Part shown: piece by piece, positions 23,167-32,017 of the stretch
Numbering within the stretch: the stretch's first letter is position 1
Layout: every line of letters begins with the position of its first letter
Source of the DNA: Enterobacter huaxiensis
Lineage (GTDB): Bacteria; Pseudomonadota; Gammaproteobacteria; Enterobacterales; Enterobacteriaceae
Length of the DNA stretch: 64,000 nt
Direction: 5' to 3'
Assembly: GCF_003594935.2 (NCBI RefSeq)
Contig: NZ_CP043342.1
Span: forward strand, 558,001-622,000
The notes under the pieces: model-generated
Told to the model about the DNA's origin: nothing
The model's input: the letters and a program-made list of their open reading frames with translations, nothing else
The model's database searches: none
Position numbers and translations under genes: made by a program

Positions 23167-23691
23167 GTGCTGGAGAAACTGCGTTCACGTCTCGTACAAT
23201 TTGGTCCATCAATGCTGAGCGTGCCGGTAAAACTGGCGCCGTTCGCGCTTAAATGTCAGGTGCTGGAGCAGGTCCTGAGCTGGCAGTTCCGTCAGGCGCT
23301 GCAGGATGGCGAGCTTGAGTTTCTGGAAGGGCGCTGGCTGAGCATTAACGTCCATGATATCGGGCTGCGCTGGTTTACCTCCGTTGAGAATGACCAGCTG
23401 ATCGTGCGCGAGTCCGCCGAGGCGGATGTGAGCTTTAGCGCCAACGCCAGCGATCTGCTGATGATTGCCGCACGCAAGCAGGATCCGGATACGCTGTTCT
23501 TCCAGCGCCGTCTGGTGATTGAAGGCGACACGGAGCTGGGCCTGTACGTGAAAAATTTGATGGATGCCATTGAGCTGGAGCAGATGCCGAAAGCGCTGCG
23601 CGTGCTGTTGATGCAAATGGCAGATTTCGTTGAGGCTGGGTTAAAAACCCCGCCGGACAGTAAACATACTTCAGTAGGTGAGCCATGCTGA
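23167..23691 (+). CDS. ubiT: UbiT, SCP2-domain ubiquinone accessory factor
   Basis: UbiT binds lipid through an SCP2 sterol-carrier fold and is needed for anaerobic ubiquinone synthesis together with UbiUV. The 174-residue product has the SCP2 domain from about residue 40 to 145 and matches E. coli in length. It starts with GTG at 23167, preceded by AGGGAG. The last bases overlap the yhbS start by 7, implying an operon with yhbS. Confidence 0.93.
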   Translation: MLEKLRSRLVQFGPSMLSVPVKLAPFALKCQVLEQVLSWQFRQALQDGELEFLEGRWLSINVHDIGLRWFTSVENDQLIVRESAEADVSFSANASDLLMIAARKQDPDTLFFQRRLVIEGDTELGLYVKNLMDAIELEQMPKALRVLLMQMADFVEAGLKTPPDSKHTSVGEPC

Positions 23692-24188
23692 TTCGAGTCG
23701 AAATTGGGATTGATGCACCGGGTATCGATGCATTGTTGCGCCGTTCCTTTGCGAGCGATGCGGAAGCCCAGCTGGTCCACGATCTCCGCGAAGACGGCCT
23801 GATCACGCTGGGGCTGGTTGCTACCGATGATGAAGGCCAGGTTGTCGGCTATGTCGCCTTCAGCCCGGTGATCGTTCAGGGCGAAGATCTTCAGTGGGTA
23901 GGAATGGCACCGCTGGCGGTTGATGAGAACTATCGCGGTCAGGGTCTCGCTCGCCAGCTGGTCTATGAAGGGCTGGACTCGCTGAATGAGTTTGGCTATG
24001 CCGCCGTGGTCGCGCTGGGCGATCCGGCGTTCTATGGCCGCTTAGGCTTCGAGCAGGCGGCGCATTACGATCTGCGCTGCCGCTGGCCGGGCACCGAGTC
24101 CGCGTTCCAGGTTCACCGGCTGGCGGATGACGCGCTTAACGGCGTGAACGGCCTGGTGGATTACCACGACCATTTCAATCGCTTTTAA
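23685..24188 (+). CDS. yhbS: GNAT-family acetyltransferase YhbS
   Basis: The 167-residue protein has the GNAT fold, with the acetyl-CoA loop [11 protein letters not shown] (about 85-95) and the [12 protein letters not shown] motif near 107-118. The substrate is not known. It overlaps ubiT at the start and yhbQ, on the other strand, by 14 bases at the end. Confidence 0.9.
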   Translation: MLIRVEIGIDAPGIDALLRRSFASDAEAQLVHDLREDGLITLGLVATDDEGQVVGYVAFSPVIVQGEDLQWVGMAPLAVDENYRGQGLARQLVYEGLDSLNEFGYAAVVALGDPAFYGRLGFEQAAHYDLRCRWPGTESAFQVHRLADDALNGVNGLVDYHDHFNRF

Positions 24189-24462
24189 TCAGGCTTTCGC
24201 GTAGCGCCTCAAAGGAGCCGTCTCCGGTCACGAGGCGCTCTTTCTGGCGCTTCGTGAGCTGCTTGATGCGGTATTCCAGTCTAAGCGCCAGCGATCTGTC
24301 GCCCACGGCCGCGGAAAAGGCCAGCCGTAATTCCCCTTTGCCCCGCAGCGCTTTTGCGCCTTTCCCCGTTTGATGCTGTAAAAAACGCCGCGCCACATCG
24401 GTGGTGATCCCGGTGTAGAGTGCGTTATCAGCGGTTCGGACAAGATAGAGAAACCAGCACAC
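24175..24462 (-). CDS. yhbQ: GIY-YIG domain protein YhbQ
   Basis: This small protein has a GIY-YIG nuclease-type fold ([20 protein letters not shown], then [17 protein letters not shown]); the E. coli homologue has 100 residues and has been linked to DNA damage responses. The start is uncertain: GTG at 24462 gives 95 residues beginning just before WFLYL and fits the E. coli layout, while an ATG at 24504 would add 14 residues. Neither has a good ribosome-binding site. The gene is convergent with yhbS and divergent from yhbP. Confidence 0.82.
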   Translation of the reverse strand: MCWFLYLVRTADNALYTGITTDVARRFLQHQTGKGAKALRGKGELRLAFSAAVGDRSLALRLEYRIKQLTKRQKERLVTGDGSFEALRESLIKSD

Positions 24463-24518
24463 GGTAAACAGATTCAGTATGTTAAGGTGAACGCACCATA
24501 GCATGAGAGAGAATGAAA

Positions 24519-24953
24519 ATGGAAACACTGGCCGCCATTAGCCGCTGGCTGGCGAAGCAGCATGTCGTCACCTGGTGCGTCTACGACGAGGGTGAGATGT
24601 GGTGTGCAAACGCGTTTTACGTCTACGATCCCGAGCGCGTGGCGTTTTACGTCATGAGTGAAGACACCACGCGGCATGCGCAGATGACGGGTCAGCAGGC
24701 ACAGGTAGCGGGCACGGTTAACGGCCAGCCGAAAACCGTCGCGCTGATCCGCGGGGTGCAGTTTAAAGGTGAAATTCGCCGCCTGGACGGGGAAGAGAGC
24801 GACGCGCAGCGTATACGCTACACGCGTCGCTTCCCGGTTGCGGCTGTGCTAAAGGCCCCGGTGTGGGAAATCCGCCTCGACGAGCTGAAATTTACCGACA
24901 ACACCCTGGGCTTTGGCAAGAAGCTGCATTGGTTACGTCCCGAGCAGGCGTAG
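24519..24953 (+). CDS. yhbP: YhbP, putative flavin-reductase-fold protein
   Basis: The 144-residue protein is the conserved YhbP family (UPF0306), related in fold to pyridoxamine-phosphate-oxidase-like FMN-binding barrels; its activity is unknown. The N-terminus [20 protein letters not shown] and the [20 protein letters not shown] core match E. coli. The second ATG (24519) is chosen over 24513 because GAGAGA then lies at correct distance. The end overlaps yhbO by 21 bases in a tail-to-tail arrangement. Confidence 0.88.
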   Translation: METLAAISRWLAKQHVVTWCVYDEGEMWCANAFYVYDPERVAFYVMSEDTTRHAQMTGQQAQVAGTVNGQPKTVALIRGVQFKGEIRRLDGEESDAQRIRYTRRFPVAAVLKAPVWEIRLDELKFTDNTLGFGKKLHWLRPEQA

Positions 24954-25451
24954 CGCTTCGCGGTTGAACGCTGGCAGATCGTCCGGGGTCCGGCTGGTGA
25001 TCAGCTGGTCCTTATCGTTAACGACCTCCTGATCGTAAAACTCGGCCCCCGCATTTTTTAGATCGATAACGATCGGCTTCACGGCGGTGAGCTTACGCCC
25101 CCGAACCACCTCTGCGCTGATCAGCAGCTGCGGGCCGTGGCAGATGGCAAACACCGGCTTACCGGTGCCGACAAAGTCACGGGTGAAGGTAACGAAGCGC
25201 TCATCCCCGCGCAGGGAATCCGGTGAATGGCCGCCGGGTAACAGCAGGGCGTCGAAATCGGACGGGCTGACGTTATCAATTGACTCGTCAATCTTCACGC
25301 TGGCTTCGCCCTTGTGGCCCTTCACGGTTTTGCCCGCTTCTTTATCAATGGTGATGACCTCATGTCCCGCCTTGCGGAACGCCTCTGCAGGAGAGGTGAA
25401 TTCTGAATCTTCAAACTCGTCGGTAATCAAGACTGCGATTTTCTTGCCCAT
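24933..25451 (-). CDS. yhbO: YhbO, DJ-1/PfpI-family protein (glyoxal-adduct deglycase)
   Basis: YhbO belongs to the PfpI/DJ-1 family and protects against stress; the E. coli protein has been reported to repair glyoxal- and methylglyoxal-modified proteins and nucleotides. The 172-residue product shows the nucleophile elbow [10 protein letters not shown] with the catalytic Cys near residue 104 and the conserved Glu in DEFEDSEF. Length equals that of E. coli YhbO. No terminator is evident because the gene runs into yhbP tail to tail. Confidence 0.93.
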   Translation of the reverse strand: MGKKIAVLITDEFEDSEFTSPAEAFRKAGHEVITIDKEAGKTVKGHKGEASVKIDESIDNVSPSDFDALLLPGGHSPDSLRGDERFVTFTRDFVGTGKPVFAICHGPQLLISAEVVRGRKLTAVKPIVIDLKNAGAEFYDQEVVNDKDQLITSRTPDDLPAFNREALRLLGT

Positions 25452-25580
25452 GCTTCCTCCGTTGTTTTGGGTTCAGACTGATTTTTCTCCGCTTGTGGTA
25501 AATACTTACCTGTAACAGACTTCTAAGTGTGGTAGACCACGCTGAGTTCGCAAACGGACAATTCTGTAAAGGGGAATATG

Positions 25581-26225
25581 ATGAGCCAGGTTTTGATTAC
25601 GGGCGCCACCGGGCTGGTGGGCGATCATCTTTTGCGGCTGCTGATTCAGGATCGCCATGTAAACTACATTGCCGCCCCGACGCGTCGCCCGCTGTCGGAT
25701 ATCTCCGGCGTCTTTAACCCGCACGATCCGCAGCTGACGGACGCGCTGGCGCAGGTTCAGGATCCCATCGATATTGCCTTCTGCTGCCTCGGCACAACGC
25801 GGCGCGAGGCGGGGAGCAAGGAGGCGTTTGTCCATGCCGACTACACGCTGGTTGTGGATACGGCGCTGACGGCCAAAAAACTCGGTGCGAAGCATTTCCT
25901 GGTGGTGAGCGCGCACGGTGCAAATGCCGGCTCGCCTTTCTTCTACAACAAGGTGAAGGGCAAAATGGAGGATGCGCTCATCGCGCAGAAGTGGGAACGC
26001 CTGACGATCGTACGCCCCTCGATGCTGCTGGGCCATCGCGACGAGCGCCGGTTTAACGAGTCGATATTCGCGCCGCTGTTCCGGATCCTTCCCGGTAACT
26101 GGAAGTCCATCGAGGCGCGGGATGTGGCGCGCGCGATGCTAAAAGAGGCGCTTTCGCCCTCGCAGGAAGGCGTGAACATCATCCCTTCGGCAAAACTGCG
26201 TGAAATCGCGCAGGGCGAGGCGTAA
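25581..26225 (+). CDS. yraR: YraR, NAD(P)-binding Rossmann-fold protein
   Basis: The 214-residue protein has the N-terminal dinucleotide-binding signature TGATGLVG (about 7-14) and belongs to the atypical short-chain dehydrogenase/epimerase group; its substrate is unknown. The middle segment [17 protein letters not shown] is the same as in E. coli YraR. The second ATG (25581) is preferred over 25578 because AAAGGGGA is then better placed. yraQ follows after 40 bases and may be cotranscribed. Confidence 0.88.
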   Translation: MSQVLITGATGLVGDHLLRLLIQDRHVNYIAAPTRRPLSDISGVFNPHDPQLTDALAQVQDPIDIAFCCLGTTRREAGSKEAFVHADYTLVVDTALTAKKLGAKHFLVVSAHGANAGSPFFYNKVKGKMEDALIAQKWERLTIVRPSMLLGHRDERRFNESIFAPLFRILPGNWKSIEARDVARAMLKEALSPSQEGVNIIPSAKLREIAQGEA

Positions 26226-26265
26226 ACTCCCCCGGCTAATTACATTACACTCTCCGGGGAATGGT

Positions 26266-27303
26266 ATGACTGGTCAGTCTTCGTCTCAGGCGGCTACACC
26301 TGTTCAATGGTGGAAGCCCGCACTCTTCTTTCTTGTGGTCATTGTTGGCCTCTGGTATGTGAAATGGCAGCCGTACTACGGCAAAGCCTTCACCGCTGCC
26401 GAAACGCACAGCATCGGAAAATCTATTCTTGCTCAGGCTGATTCCAGCCCGCTTCAGGCGGCATGGGATTACGCCATGGTCTACTTTCTTGCCGTCTGGA
26501 AAGCGGCCGTCCTTGGCGTGATTCTGGGGTCACTGATTCAGGTGCTTATTCCGCGCAACTGGCTGGTGAAAACCCTGGGGCAGCCGCGCTTTCAGGGGAC
26601 GCTGCTGGGCACAATCTTCTCTCTACCGGGCATGATGTGCTCCTGCTGCGCCGCGCCCGTGGCCGCAGGGATGCGCCGTCAGCGCGTGTCGATGGGCGGC
26701 GCGCTGGCGTTCTGGATGGGTAACCCGCTGCTCAATCCGGCAACCTTGGTGTTTATGGGCTTCGTGCTCGGCTGGCATTTTGCCGCCATCCGCCTGGCTG
26801 CCGGGCTGGTGACGGTGCTGGTCGTGGCGACGCTGGTGCAAAATCTGGTGAAGGATAAGGCGCCTGAGTCTGCCACGGTGGAGCTGGACATCAGCGAGCC
26901 GCAGGGCGGATTCTTTGCCCGCTGGGGTAACGCGCTGTGGCAGCTCTTCTGGAGCACCATCCCGGTGTATATCCTTGCGGTACTGGTTCTTGGCGCAGCG
27001 CGCGTCTGGCTGTTCCCCCATGCGGACGGCGCTGTCGATAACACCCTGCTGTGGGTGGTTGCGATGGCGGTGGCCGGCTGCCTGTTTGTGATCCCAACGG
27101 CGGCAGAAATTCCGATTGTCCAGACCATGATGCTGGCGGGAATGGGCACCGCGCCTGCGCTGGCGTTGCTGATTACGCTGCCTGCGATCAGCCTGCCGTC
27201 GCTAATCATGCTGCGTAAGTCATTCCCGGCGAAAGCCCTATGGCTAACCGCGGGGCTGGTGGCGTTGAGCGGGGTGATAGTGGGGAGTATTGCTTTGCTG
27301 TAA
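26266..27303 (+). CDS. yraQ: YraQ, DUF318/ArsP-type permease
   Basis: The 345-residue inner-membrane protein has about eight to nine helices and two family signatures: the cysteine cluster PGMMCSCCAAPVAAG (about 125-140) and WMGNPLLNPATLV (about 150-165). This is the DUF318 permease family, which includes the organoarsenical exporter ArsP; the YraQ substrate is not established. The ATG at 26266 after CCGGGGAA gives the E. coli length; the upstream frame overlaps yraR. Confidence 0.88.
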   Translation: MTGQSSSQAATPVQWWKPALFFLVVIVGLWYVKWQPYYGKAFTAAETHSIGKSILAQADSSPLQAAWDYAMVYFLAVWKAAVLGVILGSLIQVLIPRNWLVKTLGQPRFQGTLLGTIFSLPGMMCSCCAAPVAAGMRRQRVSMGGALAFWMGNPLLNPATLVFMGFVLGWHFAAIRLAAGLVTVLVVATLVQNLVKDKAPESATVELDISEPQGGFFARWGNALWQLFWSTIPVYILAVLVLGAARVWLFPHADGAVDNTLLWVVAMAVAGCLFVIPTAAEIPIVQTMMLAGMGTAPALALLITLPAISLPSLIMLRKSFPAKALWLTAGLVALSGVIVGSIALL

Positions 27304-27340
27304 AAAAAAGCCCGGTGGCGGCTGGCGCTTACCGGGCTTA
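27302..27340 (-). terminator. dolP terminator built from a REP-like palindrome
   Basis: On the minus strand the stem AAGCCCGGTAAGCGCC...GGTGGC-type arm GCCACCGGGCTT is followed by eight T residues, making an intrinsic terminator for dolP. The stem sequence is that of a REP element. On the plus strand it lies directly after the yraQ stop but without a T run. Confidence 0.75.
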
Positions 27341-27354
27341 CTGTCAGATGTGGG

Positions 27355-27930
27355 TTACTGGATATAGGTAAACGCGGTGGTGACGTGCTTCACGCCGCTC
27401 ACCCGGCTGGCGATATCTGCCGCCGCTTTCCCTTCACGTTCGGTTACCAGACCCAGCAGGAACACTTCGCCGTTTTCGGTGGTTACCTTCACGTTTGAGG
27501 ATTTCACCTGGTCCGATCCCAGCAGCTGAGAACGTACTTTGGTGGTGATCCAGGTATCGGAAGACGCATCGCCCAAACCAATCGGCTGGCCCTGACGCAC
27601 CTCGTTAAACACTTCCGTCGTACCTTCTACCCCCATCGCAATCTGTTTCGCGCGGGAGGCGAGCTCCATATTTGGTGCCTGGCCTGCCAGCAGCACTTTG
27701 CCCTGATACGCCGTTACGTTGATGCGCGCTTCTTTCTTAATCTGTTCATCTTTGGACAGCGCGCTGTTGACGCGCAGCTCAAGCGTGCCGTCATCAACCT
27801 GCGTCCCAACGGTACGCGGATCGGTCGCCGCTTTGGTGCCTACAGCTGCGGTACCGACGACGGCCGCAGCGATACATCCCTGAAGCAGCAGTGCAGACAT
27901 AAGGACTGCGAGGGTCGATAAAGCCTTCAT
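27355..27930 (-). CDS. dolP: Outer-membrane lipoprotein DolP (YraP), two BON domains
   Basis: DolP is a lipoprotein with two BON domains that helps keep the outer membrane intact, acting with the BAM complex and with NlpD-dependent septal cell-wall cleavage. The 191-residue precursor has a signal peptide with lipobox LLQGC (Cys 19); BON1 spans about residues 46-115 and BON2 about 124-191. Length equals that of E. coli. It is last in the minus-strand group lpoA-yraN-diaA-dolP; in E. coli a sigma-E promoter can drive it. Confidence 0.95.
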   Translation of the reverse strand: MKALSTLAVLMSALLLQGCIAAAVVGTAAVGTKAATDPRTVGTQVDDGTLELRVNSALSKDEQIKKEARINVTAYQGKVLLAGQAPNMELASRAKQIAMGVEGTTEVFNEVRQGQPIGLGDASSDTWITTKVRSQLLGSDQVKSSNVKVTTENGEVFLLGLVTEREGKAAADIASRVSGVKHVTTAFTYIQ

Positions 27931-27939
27931 GAAAACTCC

Positions 27940-28530
27940 TTAATCATCCTGGTGAGGGAAAAGCGTGTTATCGATCAGGTCGCATAAGCAATTTACCGTC
28001 AGCATATGCATTTCCTGTATACGCGCGCTACGGTGAGACGGAATGCGAATTTCCACATCCTGCGGCCCGAGCAGACCCGCCAGCTCACCGCCGTCATAGC
28101 CGGTTAACGCAACGATGGTCATATCGCGGGTGACCGCTGCCTCAACGGCTTTAACGATATCCCGGCTGTTACCGCGGGTGGAAATCGCCAGCAGCACGTC
28201 CCCGGCATGGCCCAGGGCGCGCACCTGCTTCGCGTAAATCTCGTCATGCAGACGATCGTTTGCAATCGCTGTTAAGACCACATTATCGGTATTTAGTGCA
28301 ATGGCAGGTAAACTGGGACGTTCTGTTTCGAAACGGTTAATCATACTGGCAGCAAAATGCTGTGCGTTGGCGGCCGACGTGCCATTGCCACAACAGAGGA
28401 TTTTGTTGCCGTTCAACAGAGACTGTACCAGCGTCATCGCTGCGCGGGAGATCGCGTCCGGGAGGGCTTCTGCCGCTGCAATCTGCGTTTGAATGCTTTC
28501 TGTGAAGCACACTTTAATTCTTTCGAGCAC
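27940..28530 (-). CDS. diaA: DnaA initiator-associating protein DiaA
   Basis: DiaA is a homotetramer that binds DnaA and promotes its assembly at oriC for timely replication initiation. The 196-residue protein is a single SIS (sugar isomerase) domain with [18 protein letters not shown] (about 46-63) and [11 protein letters not shown]. It differs from E. coli DiaA at only a few positions. The start is GTG at 28530 with AAGGGA upstream. It lies 20 bases after yraN and 9 before dolP. Confidence 0.96.
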   Translation of the reverse strand: MLERIKVCFTESIQTQIAAAEALPDAISRAAMTLVQSLLNGNKILCCGNGTSAANAQHFAASMINRFETERPSLPAIALNTDNVVLTAIANDRLHDEIYAKQVRALGHAGDVLLAISTRGNSRDIVKAVEAAVTRDMTIVALTGYDGGELAGLLGPQDVEIRIPSHRSARIQEMHMLTVNCLCDLIDNTLFPHQDD

Positions 28531-28550
28531 GTTATCCCTTTAAATCTCAA

Positions 28551-28946
28551 TTATGCGTCTTCGCCAAAAGCGTTTTTGAGCCATTCGATCTCATTTCCGG
28601 TGAAGGCTATCACATCGAAACGGCAATCCACAGTATCAAAACTTCCATTATGGCGGGCAAGCCACAAGTGGGCAGTCTGTAATAATTTTTGTTGTTTGGC
28701 GAGCGTCACGCTGGCGGCAGCACCGCCAAAACGGGATGACTGTCGAAAGCGTACTTCAACAAACACGGTGACCTGACCGTCTTTCATGATCAGATCGACT
28801 TCGCCGCCACGCCCGCGGACGTTAGCGGCGATAAAGCGCAGTCCTTTGCCTTCAAGCCAGCGACGCGCTTTCAACTCCCACGCGTCACCGGTCTCTTTAC
28901 GGCTTAACTGGCCGGGACGATTTGCCCCTGCTGGTATTTGAGCCAT
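28551..28946 (-). CDS. yraN: YraN, UPF0102 endonuclease-fold protein
   Basis: The 131-residue protein belongs to UPF0102, which has a restriction-endonuclease-like core; its role is unproven. The motif [20 protein letters not shown] (about 47-66) holds the E-D-EVR catalytic-type residues. Length equals that of E. coli YraN. The 5' end overlaps the lpoA 3' end by 43 bases on the same strand. Confidence 0.93.
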   Translation of the reverse strand: MAQIPAGANRPGQLSRKETGDAWELKARRWLEGKGLRFIAANVRGRGGEVDLIMKDGQVTVFVEVRFRQSSRFGGAAASVTLAKQQKLLQTAHLWLARHNGSFDTVDCRFDVIAFTGNEIEWLKNAFGEDA

Positions 28947-31024
28947 GATAACTTCCTGTTAATCACACAGTCCTGAGTGGCGGTCAGATCGCCGGTGTTG
29001 CCGTTGAGCTCAAAGCCCGGCACCTGGCGCATCTGGGTAAAGTGGTTTGCCAGCGCCCACGCGTCCACGCCCATGGCGTACAGACGCGCCAGCGAGTAGT
29101 CGTTACGTACTGCCCCAAGCGCCTGCTGCATCAGCGCCGGGTTGCTGCCCGCCAGCATAGGGATTTCACTGTACTGCAGGCCGTCCATCTCCAGACGGAA
29201 ATCCGGGCCTGCGGTGCCCTGCGCGCTGCGCGAGCTGGCGTAGAGCGTTGCGCCGCTCTGGCTGCCGTTACGCATGGCAATCATCGGCTTGATGAAGGCG
29301 ATCTCTTCCGGCGTAGCGACAATATAGGCCGCATCCACTTTACCCCCCCCGCTGATTTGCGCGTCGGTAGGTGGTGCAGGAATGGTCAGGCCGCCGATGG
29401 TCACGCCCTGCTGCTGCGGCAGGCTGGCGGATACCGGGCTGCCGTTCAGCGCAATGCCCGCACCGCCGTTAACGCCCGCTCTCAGCTCAGAGGCGGAACC
29501 AAATTTCTGCTGCAGCACCACGCCACCGCCGAGCGTTTGCCACTCCTGAGCAAAGGCGTTTGCCACGCGATCGCCCAGCGCGCTGCGCGGGATCAGCAGC
29601 AGAGGAGCCTGTTTACCCTGTTCGTGAATATGACGCGCCGCGTCGCGGGCTTCATCTTCCGGCGAGAGAGCGAAGTAGCAGATGTTGGCGCGGTTTTGCA
29701 CGTTCTCCGGCTGGTTGAGCGCCAGCACGTTCAGCGTGGTGTTGCTCTTCATCAGCTCTTCCACGTTGTTTTTCAACAGCGGGCCGACAACGATGCTCGC
29801 GCCATCTTTCTGCACCTGCGCCAGCACCTGATCGAGCGGCTGTGAGCTGGTGTCGTAGATTTTCAGCTCGGCGCCCGGGTTCGCGGCGGGGGTTGCCGCG
29901 GTCTGTGGCTGTGCTGCAGGCTGCTGTTCTGCAGGCGCGGCTTGAGGCTGCGGTTGTTCAGCCGTGGCCGGGGCGGAGGTTTCTGCAGGCGCTGGAGCAG
30001 CAGGTGGCGTCGTCGGCGCGGTGACCGGGTTCTGCAGGGTCCCCTGCGCAGGCGTTTGCGCCGTGGTCAGGTCGCTGGTCTCTGCGACAGACGGGCTGAC
30101 AACGTCATTCACGTTGGCCGCCTGCGCGGCCTGCTCCGGAACGGCGCTGCCGGTTACCGCTGCGGTGCCGTTTTTCGCCGCTTCAAAACCTTGCTGAATG
30201 GTACGGCCAAATACGGCCGCCTGACCGTTCAACGGCAGAAGCAGGGCGATTTTGCTGGTAGAGGCTGGCTTAAAGTTCTGCACGTTCACCAGCTGGGTTG
30301 GCAGCATTTTCGCGCCCGGGTTTTGCGGGTAGCGGGTCTGCCAGTCGGTAATACCGGCTTTCAGCATGTTTGGATCGCTGCGGTTGGTCAACCACATCTG
30401 CTGCAGATCCAGCCAGCCCTGCAGCACGTTTTCGTCTGCATTAATGACCAGCGCCCGGGCCTGCTCCTGCGTCATAGACGCGAGTGCCTGCCAGGTGGCA
30501 TCAATATTTTTCTGCTTGTCTGCACCGGCGAGCAGGGGTTCCTGCGCGATCAGCGCGCGCAGCAGCGTCAGGGAAGGACGACCGTCTTCGGCGGTAATGC
30601 CGGCTTGCCAGAAGCGAGCCTGCTGATTTTTGTCCAGCGCGCCGACATCAATGTCGCCGAGGATCTTTTTCGCGGATGCGTAATCTTTTAGCGCCACTTT
30701 CAGCTCTGCGGAGAGCAGGCCCTGCTCACGACGCTGGGCGTCGTTGAGATCCTGCGGCAGCTGGTTGAAGAGTTCGGCAGCCTGCTGGGTTTTGCCCTCA
30801 TTCAGCAGTGCACGAATGGCGAGTAATTGCCAGTTGGTCTTGGTATCATTTGAGCTCTGCGACATTTGTTGCAGATAAAAACCAGAATCAGCCTGAGCCG
30901 AACCCTGCATATGGGCAGTACTCTGGTCGGGTGCCTGAGTGCCGCAGCCTGCAAAGATCAGGGCTGCCAGCAGGAGAGGCACGCTGCGCGCGGCTTTTGT
31001 TCGAAGAAACGTTAAGGGTACCAT
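28904..31024 (-). CDS. lpoA: LpoA, lipoprotein activator of PBP1A
   Basis: LpoA is an outer-membrane lipoprotein that reaches through the periplasm to activate the peptidoglycan synthase PBP1A. The 706-residue precursor has lipobox FAGC (Cys 27), an N-terminal TPR-like domain (about 35-270) and a C-terminal periplasmic-binding-protein-like domain. Between them, about residues 290-385, lies a low-complexity Pro/Ala/Gln/Thr-rich linker that makes the protein about 28 residues longer than in E. coli. The ATG at 31024 is chosen because the signal peptide begins there. It is divergent from rsmI, 62 bases away. Confidence 0.95.
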   Translation of the reverse strand: MVPLTFLRTKAARSVPLLLAALIFAGCGTQAPDQSTAHMQGSAQADSGFYLQQMSQSSNDTKTNWQLLAIRALLNEGKTQQAAELFNQLPQDLNDAQRREQGLLSAELKVALKDYASAKKILGDIDVGALDKNQQARFWQAGITAEDGRPSLTLLRALIAQEPLLAGADKQKNIDATWQALASMTQEQARALVINADENVLQGWLDLQQMWLTNRSDPNMLKAGITDWQTRYPQNPGAKMLPTQLVNVQNFKPASTSKIALLLPLNGQAAVFGRTIQQGFEAAKNGTAAVTGSAVPEQAAQAANVNDVVSPSVAETSDLTTAQTPAQGTLQNPVTAPTTPPAAPAPAETSAPATAEQPQPQAAPAEQQPAAQPQTAATPAANPGAELKIYDTSSQPLDQVLAQVQKDGASIVVGPLLKNNVEELMKSNTTLNVLALNQPENVQNRANICYFALSPEDEARDAARHIHEQGKQAPLLLIPRSALGDRVANAFAQEWQTLGGGVVLQQKFGSASELRAGVNGGAGIALNGSPVSASLPQQQGVTIGGLTIPAPPTDAQISGGGKVDAAYIVATPEEIAFIKPMIAMRNGSQSGATLYASSRSAQGTAGPDFRLEMDGLQYSEIPMLAGSNPALMQQALGAVRNDYSLARLYAMGVDAWALANHFTQMRQVPGFELNGNTGDLTATQDCVINRKLSWLKYQQGQIVPAS

Positions 31025-31086
31025 ACTGTATCCAGTGATTTTTTTTACGCAATGCTCAATATTAAATCGGCAATACGGACTAAACA

Positions 31087-31950
31087 ATGAAACAACACGA
31101 AACGGCAGATAATTCTCAAGGCCAGCTTTATATTGTACCTACTCCTATCGGGAATTTGTCTGATATTACCCAACGTGCGCTGACCGTTTTGCAATCTGTT
31201 GATTTAATTGCCGCTGAAGACACTCGTCACACCGGTTTACTCCTTCAGCATTTCGCGATTAGCGCCCGGTTGTTCGCCCTGCACGATCACAATGAGCAAC
31301 AAAAAGCCGAAACGCTGGTGGCGAAACTGAAGGAAGGGCAGAACATTGCGCTGGTCTCGGACGCCGGTACGCCGCTGATCAACGACCCCGGCTACCACCT
31401 GGTGCGTACCTGCCGTGAAGCAGGCATCCGCGTCGTGCCGCTGCCGGGGCCGTGTGCCGCCATTGCGGCGCTGAGCGCTGCGGGTCTGCCGTCCGATCGC
31501 TTCTGCTATGAAGGCTTCCTGCCCGCCAAATCTAAGGGCCGCCGCGACGTTTTGAAGGATCTGGAAGCAGAGCCGCGTACCCTGATTTTTTACGAATCAA
31601 CCCACCGCCTGCTGGAAAGCCTGGACGATATGGTTACCGTCTGGGGCGAATCCCGCTACGTGGTGCTGGCGCGCGAGCTGACCAAAACCTGGGAAACGAT
31701 CCACGGCGCGCCGGTGGGCGAACTGCTGGCGTGGGTGAAGGAAGACGAGAACCGCCGCAAGGGCGAAATGGTGCTGATTGTCGAAGGACACAAGGCGCAG
31801 GAAGACGCGCTGCCCGCCGACGCGCTGCGCACGCTGGCGCTGCTGCAGGCGGAACTGCCGCTGAAGAAAGCGGCGGCATTAGCGGCGGAGATCCACGGCG
31901 TGAAGAAAAATGCGCTGTATAAGTATGCGCTGGAGCAGCAGGGGGAGTAA
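31087..31950 (+). CDS. rsmI: 16S rRNA C1402 2'-O-methyltransferase RsmI
   Basis: RsmI adds the ribose methyl group at C1402 in the decoding centre of 16S rRNA. The 287-residue protein is of the tetrapyrrole methylase (class III) family, with [15 protein letters not shown], the AEDTRHT motif and the glycine-rich [12 protein letters not shown] and [13 protein letters not shown] loops. Length is close to the E. coli 286. A REP element follows and then the accessory aga region. Confidence 0.96.
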   Translation: MKQHETADNSQGQLYIVPTPIGNLSDITQRALTVLQSVDLIAAEDTRHTGLLLQHFAISARLFALHDHNEQQKAETLVAKLKEGQNIALVSDAGTPLINDPGYHLVRTCREAGIRVVPLPGPCAAIAALSAAGLPSDRFCYEGFLPAKSKGRRDVLKDLEAEPRTLIFYESTHRLLESLDDMVTVWGESRYVVLARELTKTWETIHGAPVGELLAWVKEDENRRKGEMVLIVEGHKAQEDALPADALRTLALLQAELPLKKAAALAAEIHGVKKNALYKYALEQQGE

Positions 31951-31968
31951 GCCCCTGCCGCCTGTTTC

Positions 31969-32000
31969 GCCGGGTGGCGGCTGCGCCTTACCCGGCCTAC
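31969..32000. repeat. Single REP element between rsmI and the GH36 gene
   Basis: A REP palindrome of the GCCGGGTGGCGGCTGCGCC type, ending in CCCGGCCTAC, lies between two convergent genes. It marks the border between conserved genes and the variable aga region. Confidence 0.85.
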
Positions 32001-32017
32001 AGATCTTTATATGCCTT

